Source: Stictocephala bisonia (taxonomy: Eukaryota; Arthropoda; Insecta; Hemiptera; Membracidae). Taken from it: a DNA stretch of 64,000 bases. A program made the position numbers and the translations under genes. Numbering within the stretch: the first letter of the stretch is position 1; every line of letters begins with the position of its first letter. The DNA is taken from the NCBI GenBank assembly GCA_035578905.1, contig JAQJVL010000417.1:186001-250000 (forward strand), in the 5' to 3' direction. A model generated the notes under the pieces. That model searched no databases. It was not told where the DNA came from and saw nothing but the letters and a program-made list of their open reading frames with translations. This document shows, one piece after another, positions 49,441-61,589 of this stretch.

Positions 49441-52306
49441 TGATATTGTTTCAGCTGGCTCACATCGTCATGCCATTGGTTGTAGCATTCTCGTAGTTCC
49501 AGCATTCGCTACAAGAGCGCTCTGAAATCAAGTCGAGATATTTAGTTCATAAATTTTAAGCACGTGTATATACTGTTGTATATAATAGTTAAATATTGTT
49601 GCATTCCAGAACATACACTTACGCACACAAGTAATATGCGGGTGAACTTTTACTTATTTTAATTTTTTAAATTTATGTTTGCTCGAATTGATTTTCTATT
49701 ACTGTTATATAAATTATATACTGATGAAACGAAAAAGACTATTTTGTATGGCAAAACCATGACCATTTTGTATCTACCGCTAAACCACACTTTTTTATAC
49801 ACTTTTTTTTTTTTAGATAAGAAAATGAATACATTCCCAGGTATCGAATGACGTATTGAAATTATCAAATTTGAAAATGAACTTAACTAAACCAAAATAT
49901 ATTGACAGGAAAATCGTACGTCTTCAAAAAAGTTGCGTAATACAAAATATTTCTCAGCATATTCGGAATTTACAACATCAAATTTGGAAAATGGGTTTAT
50001 CCGAACTGATTGGACGGTGTATGAGAATAAATTATTGTATAGAATGTTGCACCAACTCGTCTGATGTAATGCAGAAATTACTGTTTATGACGCGTAATTT
50101 GCAAATTATGACCTATTAGGTATTTCCAATCGCTTATTTGTTTCATTTACACAACGTTCCGAGGGATAAAATATTTTTTAGTCATCAGGGCATAGTCAAG
50201 TGAGAATAACCTGCATAGTACGTATAATATAAAATACTAGGGGACACCCCTGCAAGCTTCACGTGCTTTCATCGTCAATCCCAGTCTTGTTGTCTCGGCG
50301 TTCGGCCTCGGTCTGCGACTTTTCCCTTCAAATATTAGTACGTAAAATGTATCGAGTTAAATCATAATACTTTAATATATTTACCTTAGTTTACTCAATA
50401 CACTTGAAATTGCTAATTAGTTTTATTAACAACTTATGATTATTGAATAAAATAATTCCATTCGATTGGCATTGAAACTTTAAAGGCTGGTGGAACAGAG
50501 TCAAGATGGAAAGACAAGAAAACAAAAAGAGCAAGACTCGCAATTTTAACGCCTTCTAATCCAGGTCGAGTTTGTAGTAGTAATAAAATCATTATAATAT
50601 ATCACACAACTGTAGGCCTCAATGTCGTCTCTATATAGGAAATCTGTGAAGTGTGCAGTTTTAGTGTTTTATTCTAAAAATTGATATACAGAACCTATCA
50701 GGTGACTGAAAAAAGTTTATTTAAACACTTTCATAATATAATATGGGTAATAGATGCAATGAATATGTTCATGCAAGTCACAGTATATCTAAAGAAATGT
50801 CACATTTGTTTAATATTAAATGTATGCAGTGAATTAGATGTATTATAGGATCTACAGTTTAAGGCCCTAAGGTCTCTATTTTACAAATAACTATTTTTAT
50901 TTCTAAAAACCCCAACAAGTAAGGTAATGCTTTGTAAAAGTCTCTTTAACAACTTAGAATAAAGTTAAAATTACGTAATATATAGGTATAGGTATATACC
51001 AAAAATTAATTTTCTTCAGTTATCAATCTGACATTCTTTGAACAATTTTCAATCGGAGAAAACATATTTTTTCAGTGACATTGACTGACATTGAGAAAAA
51101 TGTTTTACATCGAAACTGTTTTTGTTATTTTTTAACTATTACTAAAAACGCTTATTTTTATAACTTTCATGAAAAGTATTGTTCAACTCGCCTAAACAAA
51201 ACTACTATTTAAGACTAGTTGTCAATACTAATTGTTACTAATCATCTGGTTTTAAATATTTTTGTTGGTGTAACATCATGGATTCAATTTTGTGTCTTTG
51301 TTTTCTATTTTATTGAATGAAGACCAACTTAATAAATCTATTTTTATACTTCATAATTATTCAGGTTCCTATCGATATTGAGAGTTTCGAAAGCAATTAG
51401 AAATAAAATATTTAAGATATCTTACAACATTGTTTATTTATTGTAATAATTGTTTTTTTTTGTTTTTTTTCACAGTTTGTTCTAGTCTAATTCCTTGAAA
51501 CACCAGACCAAGGGCTTCCAGTAGCTCCAGCCACCTTGGTGTTCTACCGTTGGTTCTGGAAGAGTGCGCGGATCATTTTACTGCAACTGTCTCAAGGACC
51601 CAGCAGTAAAAAGTCCTGTTACAGGATAATAGGAACAAAGTCCACTTTCTTCCCCCTTCAGACACAAACTGTGTTGCGAAAATGTAATATAACACTGTAT
51701 TTACTGCACAACTGACATTGTCCTTGTTTACATGTACATGGTCGATTACATTGTGATTGACATTTCAAGGTCTAACAATAATTGAATTCAGATTACTAGA
51801 ATTTTCCACTGCCGAGTGGTCTAAGGAACCGGTCATCCGCTCCCCCAATTTAATGATGAATACATATGTAATGTCTGAATGTACGTATTTATAACATAAT
51901 TGAAAAAAGCTATACAGGAATAATTAAAAAGCAAAACCGTTCTCTAAGACAAATACTAACAAACAAAACTTACCCCGTTCGTAATTCTTACAAACAGTAA
52001 TGTTTGTGTGGTCTTATATTTATAAACAAAAATTGTTCAATGACTTTTCGTAGCCCCATTTTTAAATTATCTTTCTCTGTGATACAATACTTACAAACAA
52101 AACGGTTTTTGGGAGACAATGATTATAAAAACAGTTTCCATCAATACTTTTACGCAAAACATTTCTGAGGCCCAAAACATTCAAACAGTTCTTTTTATTT
52201 GACCAACATTTCTAGAAAATATTACTTTAGATAAATAACTACATACAAGAGTATTTTATCTTAGCATAATAAAAGAGAACCGATAAAGCAATATTAAAAT
52301 CAGTAC
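49441..52306. other. Intergenic DNA, no gene
   Basis: Slightly GC-richer islands at 50260-50330 and 51490-51660 could be decayed exons or repeats, but no coherent frame is present. CTGCCGAGTGGTCTAAGG at 51813 may be a SINE-A head fragment. Confidence 0.5.
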
Positions 52307-52317
52307 AGTTATTCTGA

Positions 52318-52579
52318 CAGTACAAGTAAACGTCACAAAACACAAATTTATTACAATACAAGTACAAAATGCACAAAAACAAGAATTCTTTTATGAATCC
52401 CTCTGGTCTGAGGAAGGTGAGCGTGGTTCACCGAAATCGATCACCATAATATTTGTGCATTTTGTACTTGTATTGTAATATATTTGTGCATTTTGTGCTT
52501 ATATTGTAATAAATTTGTGTTGTGTGACGTTTAATTGTACTGTATATGTACCAACACGTATTATGCTAATTAAAAAGCT
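52318..52579. mobile_element. PAL family, copy 3
   Basis: 262 bp flanked by an exact 11-bp duplication AGTTATTCTGA (52307-52317, 52580-52590). It shares arms, core and the CACGTATTATGCTAATTAAA tail with copy 1. The left arm is internally deleted compared with copy 1. Confidence 0.8.
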
Positions 52580-52689
52580 AGTTATTCTGAATAAAAGCCT
52601 AAAAAAGGCTATTAAATTAAACGCTGTAAATAATATATAAATATTATTGCTTACCATTAGGTATAATTGGGCCGGATACAAAAGGATCT

Positions 52690-53290
52690 GTGTGTCGAAT
52701 TTAGCACATCTTGGGGTTACAGCAGTGGAGGGGAAACGTTTCACCACTTCGTCTCTCGTTGACATAAGTGACAGTGTTTGGAATGGCGGCAGTGGAAGAT
52801 TTAAAAAAAATTGCATATTCTGTAATATGCCAATTAAAATTTTAATGTAAGTAGAGATATACATTATTTAGGTACGAAGGTAGGTCACTCAACATTTTAA
52901 TAACTTTATAGGTATTTCAAATATACAGTAGTATAACACAAACACAATAATATGGCAAATTAAATTATAATACACCTCAATAACTTGATAATAACAACAA
53001 ACCGCCTTTCATCAGCTGATTCCTCACTACTGTCACAGCTATTTCCCCCTAACGTCATCTTCCAAATGTGCAATATTTCAGTCCCCACCTCGTGCCTGAC
53101 CTGCCAAAAGTCAATTAGCACAATGACGTCATGGGCGGAGCTGGTTACTGCGTATCTGTGACTTAGAAATGTTAAAGTAGGACGTCGTTCCAGTGGTGGA
53201 AAAAGAGTAATTTTTCCTCTCACATCCACGACTAACTTTAACTCTCTCGCACAAGTGCTTTCATTAGGTCGCAATTCAAGTGGCCAAAAT
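52690..53290. repeat. Dispersed repeat G, copy 3 (diverged)
   Basis: GTTACAGCAGTGGAGGGGAA, GACGTCATGGGCGGAGCTGG and CTCTCTCGCACAAGTG resemble blocks of the other G copies. The similarity is patchy. Confidence 0.35.
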
Positions 53291-53299
53291 GTAGTTTGC

Positions 53300-55552
53300 A
53301 ATCGTGTGAACCAATATTATTTATTTAAAGTACCCACCAGTTTGAAAATGATAAATACCAATACTGTATTAGCATTTATATTATTTCAAAAAAGTAAATC
53401 ATAATGTCACATTTTCAGAACTAAAAAAAATTAATAACTGACTTCAATACCATTTAGGTCGTGCCAGATTGAATATTCATCGATTGTTCGAAATAATACA
53501 CAACTAACATCAAACACCTATCAAGTAAATTGCAATACCAATTAATTAATGCATGGATACTGGGACGTTGTCAAGGTGACTAACTAATTCGCAGAAATAC
53601 ATTGCAGGAGAATTCCTTGGAAAAAACCTCAGTTTTTAGCAATATGAAAATAATATGGATATTATTCGGGTGCATAAATTTCCAAAATATTATGTGGTTG
53701 ATTGTAAATTCATTTAATTTGCTGTATGTACCCTAAAAAATTTAATAAAGTGTCGGTGTATTATTCTTAATTCAAGCTAACAATAGAAATATCAATCATA
53801 CGAAGCGTTAAAAAAAAGTGGGACGTATTTTGGAATGTTGAAATCAAAAAAGCTCCTCTAAGACTATCGTTCATCTAGCTTCGTTAACGAAAAATGTCAA
53901 TGATTCTGATCTAAAAAATGTTTTTGATTTTTGTTCAAAAGAAGAAAAAGTTCATAATTTATAAACTGTTTAAACTGTACCGTTGTAATTTTAAATGGTT
54001 AGATCTATTTTTAGGACTTAAATCTTTGTTAGGGGACAAATATTGATCAGTAGTTAGAAAATCACAGATTAAGAATGTATATATTTGAGCCGAAAAACCA
54101 TGTGATTATCATTAAAAAAGCTTATCAAATATATTACATTAATTAATCGTTATAAACTTATTTCAGATAAGGGAAGAAATATGTTTTGCTACCCCCTTGC
54201 AATAAATTTCAGTCAAAGTAATACACGGTAAAAATATTTAGCCATTCATCATACTGACATCAAAAAACAGTTGTTGGTTAAAAAAAATAAATAAAAACGA
54301 ATCTGGTGATGAATTTCATATACCGCGATGGTAAATATATTACTGTGCAATGTCCTATTTAGCCACACTCTTAGTACATCTCTATAATTTCATTTTCGAG
54401 GTTGGTAAGAATCATCAGCTGATTTTTCGTGTTACATTGACTGAAATGGACTGCACGAGAGCAAACACGTATTTATTCTGTTTATATTCGTTTAAATTAT
54501 AAACCTGCAACTAAAAATGTTTTTGAGTTATAAATAAATGAAAACACAGATAGGTAGACGCTGAAGAAAGTGATTTAAACCAAACCACATTCTTAGAGTC
54601 ACTTTGTTGTTTATTGTGAACTATTATTTCATATCCTACAATATTTCCCCAAACGTTACGACACCCTGTAGAAATTATTATATTTTTTATATTTATGTAC
54701 TTATGGACAATTTACTGAATTAAGACTAGGAAGAAAAATAAAACACCATACAAGTAAAAAACCTATATTAACATAAATATTACAAAAATGTGATGTATTT
54801 GAATTTTAAGGTATAAAACACTTTATGAGTTTATTATTGATCAGTCTTTTTTAGAGAAAGGTTAAAAGGTACAATATAATAAAAAAAATATAATTACAAT
54901 ACTGATTATATTTATCGTAACTGATGACAATTATATGCCAGAGACATTTATATATCTTATATAAAAGAGAGAAATTAGTTCCTATCTAATAATTAAAATG
55001 GTAAAATATATCATGTAACTTCAAAGTATAAATTAGTTATGTACAAACTATACATAAATTTACATTTAATAATAAAACTAAATATACTAAGTGTAAGCCA
55101 GCAAAAATATTGTTCTAAAACATAGATAAAATAAAAGATTTTAAGGAGAAATAAATATGATTTTATCTCTGTGAGTTCTTTTTTTTAAATGAATGGAAAA
55201 TGACCTTTTTGGCAAAAGAACCTTTTACCAAGCCTCTGGTTGTAACATTTGTATTATAAATGATTTACTAATTATAAACTAAACAATACAATGTTAAAAA
55301 ATGATGTCTATTGTTACTCTTGTTTTACTTTAAAATAAGTTAAGGGTTAGACATTTAAGTATGCATATTTCTAAGGATTTGCCTGATAAATGAATGTGGT
55401 TTGAGACCTTAATTAGATAAGGGGACCTCACCAATAAATCTGTTTACCAACCCCGGATAAAAAAACGTGAGTGATAATATTAAAAGTTGCTGCCTGACCT
55501 TTAGGAGTCACACAGTTAGCTGGCTTACATACAACTTTGGCCTGTGCGGGAA
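53300..55552. other. AT-rich DNA downstream of the 55553 gene
   Basis: Nothing identified. No clear poly(A) signal was seen close to the stop at 55553. Confidence 0.5.
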
Positions 55553-55783
55553 TCAAGGGTGGTAGAGTCCATGGAGGTCGTAGACGTCTGGTTCATTCCG
55601 CGTAGGAAGAACGGCTCGAGCGACGGAGTAGACAGGCCTGTCATGGTAGGTATAGCGGGGAAGAGGCACAGAGACCACCCCCAGCTCAGGTCCTAGGTAG
55701 TAGGAGTAGTACAGACCGGAGTCAGGCCTATCATCCTGCACGATGATAGCTGAAGAGAAGGCGAGGAGGAAGCCGGCGAACAC
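55553..55783 (-). CDS. Exon 2 of a small secreted protein gene (unknown family)
   Basis: Open from a strong acceptor (pyrimidine tract ending TTCTAG just above 55783) to TGA at 55553-55555, 76 codons. It begins VFAGFLLAFSSA, the hydrophobic core of a signal peptide lacking only its first few residues, as in exon 2 of the cuticular gene at 13298. The rest is a short Pro/Tyr-rich protein (RPDSGLYYSYYLGPEL, VPLPRYTYHDRPVYSVARAV, ending GLYHP) with no domain I recognise. A secreted or cuticle-associated product is inferred from the gene architecture only. The first exon should lie at higher coordinates; one candidate is at 58346-58357 but sits inside a MITE. A RTE relic and two SINEs occupy the presumed intron. 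Confidence 0.65.
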   Translation of the reverse strand: MFAGFLLAFSSAIIVQDDRPDSGLYYSYYLGPELGVVSVPLPRYTYHDRPVYSVARAVLPTRNEPDVYDLHGLYHP

Positions 55784-55950
55784 CTAGAACGAAAAGGAAG
55801 CTTGAAGACATTTGAAGAAAAACGGGTTTGGTGCAGGAGGGATTGTAAAGGATATATCACGGGACTTTCTCCTCTGGAACTGTCGTTATACATCTATCAT
55901 TAAGAACGAAGATCTATAGAGATAAACAGACCAAGTGCGATTTAAGCTGC

Positions 55951-56162
55951 AGATTTGGGAGAGGAAGGCATACGCTAAAGAAGGCAAATGAGAAGGGAGC
56001 GCTTAATTGGAACCCGCAAGGTGCTAGGAAAAGACGACTCCGAGAAACCTGGAAAAGATTTATTGTTAAAGTAGCAATGGAAGCTATCTAGACTTGGGGA
56101 TAAGTGAAGTCACTTGCGGGAGACAGGGATAGGGAGATTTTTCGGACTCTAGAACTAATTAT
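55951..56162 (+). pseudogene. RTE-type retrotransposon C-terminal relic
   Basis: The frame reads RFGRGRHTLKKANEKG, then ALNWNPQGARKRRLRETW, KRFIVKVAMEAI, stop, TWG, stop, VKSLAGDRDREIF. The pattern (G)HTLRK...ALxWNPQGxRKRGRPxxTWRR....A...TWGE(V/L)K..A.DR..W is characteristic of the end of RTE-clade elements. Two stops and loss of all upstream sequence make it a relic. It lies in the presumed intron of the gene at 55553. Confidence 0.7.
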
Positions 56163-56246
56163 AATAAAAATAAAGGCTACATTTTTTAGAATTCCGCTCT
56201 AGTTGTTGTCGGTTTTTGCGTGTTTTTTACAGTAACGAAACATAAT

Positions 56247-56404
56247 GGTGTGGTGGCTCAGTGGCTAAGGCTTCGGACTGCGGAGGGCAATTTCCAAGGT
56301 TCGAATCCCCACTGAGCCAACAGTCGGTACTTCACTCGTTGAATAAAGCTGACGCACAGGCCTGTAGGCCCATGTCAACTGGTGAGTGAAGTAAAAAAAA
56401 AAAA
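56247..56404 (+). mobile_element. SINE-B, copy 4 (best preserved)
   Basis: A-box-like TGGCTCAGTGGCTAAGG, B box GGTTCGAATCC (56298-56308), GTCGGTACTTCACTCGTTGA, GCACAGGCCTGTAGGCCCAT and a poly(A) tail. It is a pol III-type tRNA-derived SINE, not an intact tRNA: no cloverleaf 3' half follows the B box. Confidence 0.85.
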
Positions 56405-57530
56405 TTAAAATTATAACTATAACTAAAAAACTGTCTTAACTATGATTGGAAACTTCATACACTTCTAAACATTTCTTTCTAAAAAATTTACAAAAATTGA
56501 GTTATGTTCAAATATTTTGTAAACAAAAAAATCCTTTAAGCATTTTGCATCTCCGTGTAAAAATGCTAAAATACAGATAAACCCTAAACGGGGGGGAAAC
56601 CGAACAATTGTAATCCTTTATATCTTACTCCTATTTAGGTGTAAAATTAAAAAATTAACTGCCAGGACAGCCTTATTGTGACACCTTGAATACATAAATC
56701 ATGTATTGTCGTCTTTCATTGAGGAGGTATCGTCAATTATATATTTCATTTCCATCAGTGCGTATCAAAACATCCAAATTAAAAATAATAATAATAATAA
56801 TAACAACATTTTAAAATGATCCGTCACAGAACTAAGTCCAAATCCAATACACCTTCTTAAATAAGTTTGTGAATACCAATCAATCACTTATTGATTGATC
56901 AAATAGAGCAATCTGGGTCTGAATAGGTTCTCCACAGACACAAGACTGATCTGGCGTCATACATCTGCATACATTGTTCGAAAACGATTGAGCAACGTTC
57001 ATTCCCTGCAAGGGAGGATCATCCTAAGGGATTTTTGAATCGACACTACAATTATTATTTTGTCCATAAAATAATTAATAGTCTGTCTCCATAATACTTG
57101 GATGTGGGTTTAATAAATAAAATGAGTTGAGTGAGATATCATGTAGAAGTGACATAATATAACTATTATAATACAATAATCTAGATAGATTCTGGCATTC
57201 ACGACATAGGCAGGGGTTCACGATGAATTAGCACGAGGATTCTGAAAGGGCAAACAATTTCCTTACAAATTTAACACTATAAAAACGTCTAGTACTCTTA
57301 TATGTAAACTTACTTAAATTTATTGTTTAATGTACAAAACATGGCAGACAGATCAATCGTAAGAATATATTTTGAAAATTTGGACAGACAAACAATAAAG
57401 AATACGTAGTTAAAACCACTAAATTTCTTAAACCATATATTGATAGGCATAATTATTTTTGTAATAATGTAAAATTACTGCCATTATAGGAGTCTCCAAT
57501 TTCATTTGACAACTAAACTTGTCATTTTAG

Positions 57531-57762
57531 GCGAGTCGGTGGCCGAGCGGTCTAATGCTCAGGACTTTGAGCTTGGGTTAGAGATAAGGTTGGTTCGAAT
57601 CCGGCCTAGACTGAAAGATTTATCAGTAATATTCACCTTGTACTGTACTTGTACTGTTTGTAATATTCACCTTACTCTGTCTGAATAAGTTCCTTGCACA
57701 GATCTATGGTCTATGAGGAATGGATAGAGTAAGGTTAAGAACGAGATCGGCCTCTCCTTTTA
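57531..57762 (+). mobile_element. SINE-A, copy 3 (uninterrupted)
   Basis: A-box-like TGGCCGAGCGG (57540-57550), B box GGTTCGAATCC (57592-57602), tail ATTTATCAGTAATATTCACC, CCTTACTCTGTCTGAATAAG, CTATGAGGAATGGATAGAGT. The head resembles a class II tRNA (Leu/Ser), but the 3' part is SINE tail. Confidence 0.8.
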
Positions 57763-57968
57763 TTAAAAATATAAACTTTAATTAAACATTATTAGCACTT
57801 TTCAGCCAGATAGAAACGGCAATGCTTCGTCAATATAAAAAATGCGGAAAGAACTAGATGTGGCTATAAATGTTGTCAAATCGTGCAGTTGAGAGAGGAA
57901 GGACTGTTTGGTAACGAACGAGAATTGAACCTTGGATTAAACAATGCAGTAACGTCCTAGTTAGTTTA

Positions 57969-58115
57969 TTATTCAACAGTTCCCGTCGGAGTCCCTTCGC
58001 CTCCACAGCCCCCTTGGTAAGTCAAGGGCGCGGACACGAAGTTGGCATTTTGGAACGAAGCGACTCCCACTTCAACTTCCTGGGAGTCGAATATGGTCTG
58101 AAGCGTGCTCAGGGC
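57969..58115 (-). CDS. C-terminal coding exon of an unknown gene, cut at its 5' side by a hAT MITE
   Basis: On the minus strand the frame reads ALSTLQTIFDSQEVEVGVAS, then FQNANFVSAPLTYQGGCGGE, then GTPTGTVE and TAA (57971-57969). AATAAA overlaps the stop (57970-57965). The stretch is GC-rich with GC-rich third positions, unlike the surrounding AT-rich DNA, so it looks truly coding. I recognise no family. Its 5' edge coincides with the insertion point of the MITE at 58116-58655, whose target duplication (58108-58115 and 58656-58663) lies at the exon edge. Beyond the MITE the minus strand reads TGACAG then GTCCTGAG, which could be the original acceptor followed by GTC CTG AGC in the same frame. 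The gene may be broken, or splicing may now use a site in the MITE. Confidence 0.45.
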   Translation of the reverse strand, partial: ALSTLQTIFDSQEVEVGVASFQNANFVSAPLTYQGGCGGEGTPTGTVE

Positions 58116-58655
58116 TAGGGATGGCACTCTTGTTAAGCTGTCACTATTTAGAATAGCCTAATGAATGTAACAATTAATACATTTACGTAAACGAAACAAG
58201 TTGTGGTCTGTGTGGATGAATGAAAAAAATCAAAATAAGAATAATTATACATTTAATAATTATTATGCTAATTATAGAAGAATAATGAAATAATTGTTTG
58301 TAATGTGACTAGCTAGACATCTTAAAGTCAGCATTTCCAACTTACACACAACTTCATTTACCCGTTCCACTCACTGGTCAACAATAAAATACATTTTAGA
58401 ACGTTAACCTAACATAAAAAAAAAAAACTAAATAAAGTTACGTTATCATTTCAACGCATTTTACTGTATAAGAGGCTATTTAAATATGTGTTTCTTTTTT
58501 AATCGTGATGATTTTGAGTAGAGGGAATTACGTCAATAATTATTTATATGATTTATCAGATCAAAATATCGATATGGCCGATATTATAGAAAGAAAAAAA
58601 ATCGATACGTATTTATTGATATTTCCGATATATCGATATATCCTGGCCATCCTTA
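58116..58655. mobile_element. hAT-type MITE (family Hat), copy 2, inverted relative to copy 1
   Basis: 540 bp flanked by CTCAGGGC (58108-58115) and CTCAGGAC (58656-58663), an 8-bp duplication with one mismatch. It begins TAGGGATGGCAC; the complement of its end is TAAGGATGGCCAGGATATAT. The interior matches copy 1 in reverse (for example GACCACAACTTGTTTCG). It abuts the coding exon 57969-58115. Confidence 0.8.
58346..58357 (-). CDS. Candidate coding exon 1 (MKLC) for the gene at 55553-55783
   Basis: ATG AAG TTG TGT followed by a perfect donor GTAAGTT, phase 0, so splicing to 55783 would give MKLC-VFAGFLLAFSSA. The same four-codon exon layout is seen in the gene at 13298-15821. However, it lies within the hAT MITE 58116-58655, and the aligned region of the other MITE copy lacks this ATG/donor. 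It could be a TE-derived exon or a chance match. Confidence 0.25.
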
Positions 58656-59097
58656 CTCAGGACCTGTCATATAATTTGTAGTGTGTTAAGAGTCTGCTAC
58701 ACCAGCCGACATATTGGATTTGGATCTCCAAAAAAGTCAATTGTAATTTAAAAAAAGTTACAGCTTTATTTACGAACATACCATTTTAAACTTGACTTTA
58801 TTTGAAAGAGGATAGGCCTACTTTTGCCAAGTTCCCCCTTGGACAGATTTTTTCTAGAGGTTTTTGTTTAATTTTTGTATCACAATAACTACACTGCTTA
58901 AAATTCGAGGTGGACCAATGTGATATTTAGACAAGAGCAAATATGTTTATGAAAGTGCACTTCCTCATTTTGATCTTTTTTTTTCATTAAAATGCAATAC
59001 ACCGTTAATTGTGGCCTGCAAAATCTAAAGATCTTAATCCTATAAAAAACTTGTAGGATTGTCTTAAGAGGTAAATCAGGGATCACGCTGTTACCTC

Positions 59098-59525
59098 TGA
59101 CAACTTTGAAGAACTTCAACAGGACCCCTGTTACCCCTGACCACTTTGAAGAACTTTAACAGGACCCCTGTCAACCCCTGGTACCCCTGACAACTTTGAA
59201 GAACTTTAACAGGATCCCTGTTACCCCTGACCACTTTGAAGAACTTCAACAGGACCCCTGTTAACCCCTGGTACCCCTGACCACTTTGAAGAACTTCAAC
59301 AGGACCCCTGTTAACCCCTGGTACCCCTGACAACTTTGAAGAACTTCAACAGGACCCCTGTTAACCCCTGGTACCCCTGACCACTTTGAAGAACTTCAAC
59401 AGGACCCCTGTTAACCCCTGTTACCTCTGACAACTTTGAAGAACTTCAACAGGACCCCTGTTACACCTGACCACTTTGAAGAACTTCAACAGGACCCCTG
59501 TCAACCCCTGTTACTCCTGACCACT
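59098..59525. repeat. Minisatellite of alternating 40- and 50-bp units
   Basis: Units of TGACCACTTTGAAGAACTTC plus AACAGGACCCCTGTTACCCC. Longer units carry an extra 10-bp duplicate of the AACCCCTGGT type, and CCACTTTG/CAACTTTG variants alternate. Frames are open on both strands as a by-product. Confidence 0.95.
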
Positions 59526-59529
59526 TTGC

Positions 59530-61380
59530 ACATTATAAACTCTGCTAAAAAGATGAGAGGATGTAAAAGGGTAAGGAAGTGGTCCACTATTGAAATCAAC
59601 TTGTTTATAAAACATAAATTTTTTATACGTTTCAAAAGTACTTTCAATTATTACTACACTGTAGTTAATGTTATCAGTTGAGTAATGTTACCAAAAAAAT
59701 ACCTTAAGTTGCCTACTTCCTCTTCTATAAAATTATGTAATTCAAGGGAAGCAATAAAAAAGTGGAAAAAATCCTTAGAGCAAACAGGAAATGTATGAAA
59801 ATTAAATTATCACTAGAAATGTAAGTGTTTCACTTCGAGTATAGAGCGGTGTATTGTTATAGTTGAATATTTAAAAAAAACCAAAACAATTATAAAAATC
59901 TGTCTCAGATTATACTAGTCACTCTTATACTACTAAGCATGTTAAACATTTGAAATACACATGTTAAAAATGTAGGCGTGAAACGTTGTCAGTAATGTTC
60001 TACTCCAAGACGCGGGTGTCAGCTACTGATAAGTGGCGCTGCCTGGTAGTTAAGTGGGGAAGTAGAGTCAACTGTCAGGACTGTTCAATCACTAAATGGT
60101 TCTGGGACGGACGGACAGACGAAAACCAGTTTTCTGATAGTCGCCGGAGTAGCAAGTAGTCCCAACATCAAGTTCGGAGGCTTGAGTGTGACTAAATTTT
60201 TCTCTAGGGAAGACTATTAAAAGGACCGTAGATCCTAGAGTATGGACATTCTACAATGAACAGTATTCTTCAGTAAATATTTTTATCGTAGTCGAGCATC
60301 CGACGCTCTATCTGGTGTTGAATTTCGGAACTACTTCTAACACCTTCTAACACCTCAGTAGACCGGTTGTCGTTTGAGTATCCATCCGCTGTTGGGTATT
60401 GTTGTTTGATAAACACTACTGACAATTCACTCTCTCTTTCTCGTTCGGTTTTAGGCACTTCCTCATTTAACCAACAAACCGTGCGTTTATAAGTGATTGG
60501 CCCTGCATTTTGCATTTGGACATTTCCCCAATTGCAGGCTTAGAAGTAAAGTATGTATTTTAAATTTTGGTATGCTTTACAGGATAAATATGCCTAAAAG
60601 CACCATGAGATTAAACGTTTCCAACTAATTTCGGTTTATTTAAACAAATATTAAATTACAAGATTATTAAAAATTAGTGGACAAAGTTAAAATATGATCA
60701 CAGAGGACTTTATAAAATTCTGTTCTCCCTCAAAAAACAGGAGACTTAAAAATGTTATGTCCATAAATAATGTTTTTAATTTTTGTTACAAATAATGAAA
60801 CACGCTATATAAATTACTTCTTTTTGTACAACATTTCATGTTGGTGTTAAAAATACTTTCTTTTTTTGCTGGTGTTAAAAAATACAATGATGGATATCTT
60901 GCATCAACTGAAAGTTACGAACTACTTAAAACTTATTTAAAATATTAACAAGGAGATAATGTGCTAGTGATAACAAGCCTTGTTTTGTGATAAAAATATG
61001 TCTTAATTTTTATTTTAGTATAGCTTGTGAGGTCAGTATTATTAATTAACTTTAATTGATCAGTTTTAATTGATCAGTCGTGATCAGTTTAGTACTTGGC
61101 CTAGAGCTCAGGCAATTACAGATGAAGGCAATAAGCAGACACTTGCCTTGAACTAACGTGAAAAATTTGTGTTTTTTAGTTAAATATGGAAGACAGCGAA
61201 ATGTTTATTGTCACTTTAATTTTAAGAGCTATAATAGTATCGTAAACAAAAAGTAAATTTTTTAAATCAGGAAATCGATTGTTAAACATTTACAATTAAT
61301 AATGGAATTTAATATTTAGATATAATATCTTAGCTTTTATTGCATAAAATCGAACAAATGCTTTATACGTTGCGTATATA
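59530..61380. other. Intergenic DNA, no supported gene
   Basis: A 81-codon minus frame (60270-60515) has no recognisable domain or splice sites. The rest is AT-rich and unassigned. Confidence 0.5.
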
Positions 61381-61589
61381 AATGAGCTGGTTCGGATTCC
61401 ACGTAAAGTTGTAGGTCCCATAGTTGCCCTGGCTACTGGGCTATTAATAAATAGTCCTTTCTGAGCTAAGTCGACTCAGATAGTAACAATGACTACACTC
61501 GTTCATCTACACTCATCACTCTCATTCACTCCTCACATTCGCCCATATCTCTACGATCGGCGTCTTAGAGATGAATGAATAATAAGCTA
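61381..61589 (+). mobile_element. Repeat D, 3' half
   Basis: Begins GGTTCGGATTCCACGTAAAG (B-box-like) and ends CTACGATCGGCGTCTTAGAG before AATGAATAATAA. Confidence 0.65.

Noticed and set aside
49722..49740. Hammerhead core (CTGATGA...GAAA)
   Set aside because: Only three bases lie between the core and GAAA, so no stem II can form.
56253..56310. tRNA gene
   Set aside because: A and B boxes are present, but the 3' half of a cloverleaf is absent and the sequence continues into a SINE tail shared by four copies.
57531..57610. tRNA-Leu/Ser gene
   Set aside because: The class II-like head runs into a SINE-A tail repeated elsewhere; no acceptor stem closes.
59091..59333. 80-codon repeat protein on the minus strand
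   Set aside because: It lies wholly in the 40/50-bp minisatellite and has no support as a gene.
60270..60515. 81-codon minus-strand gene
   Set aside because: No domain, signal peptide or convincing splice or start context; its length is expected by chance in a 64-kb window.
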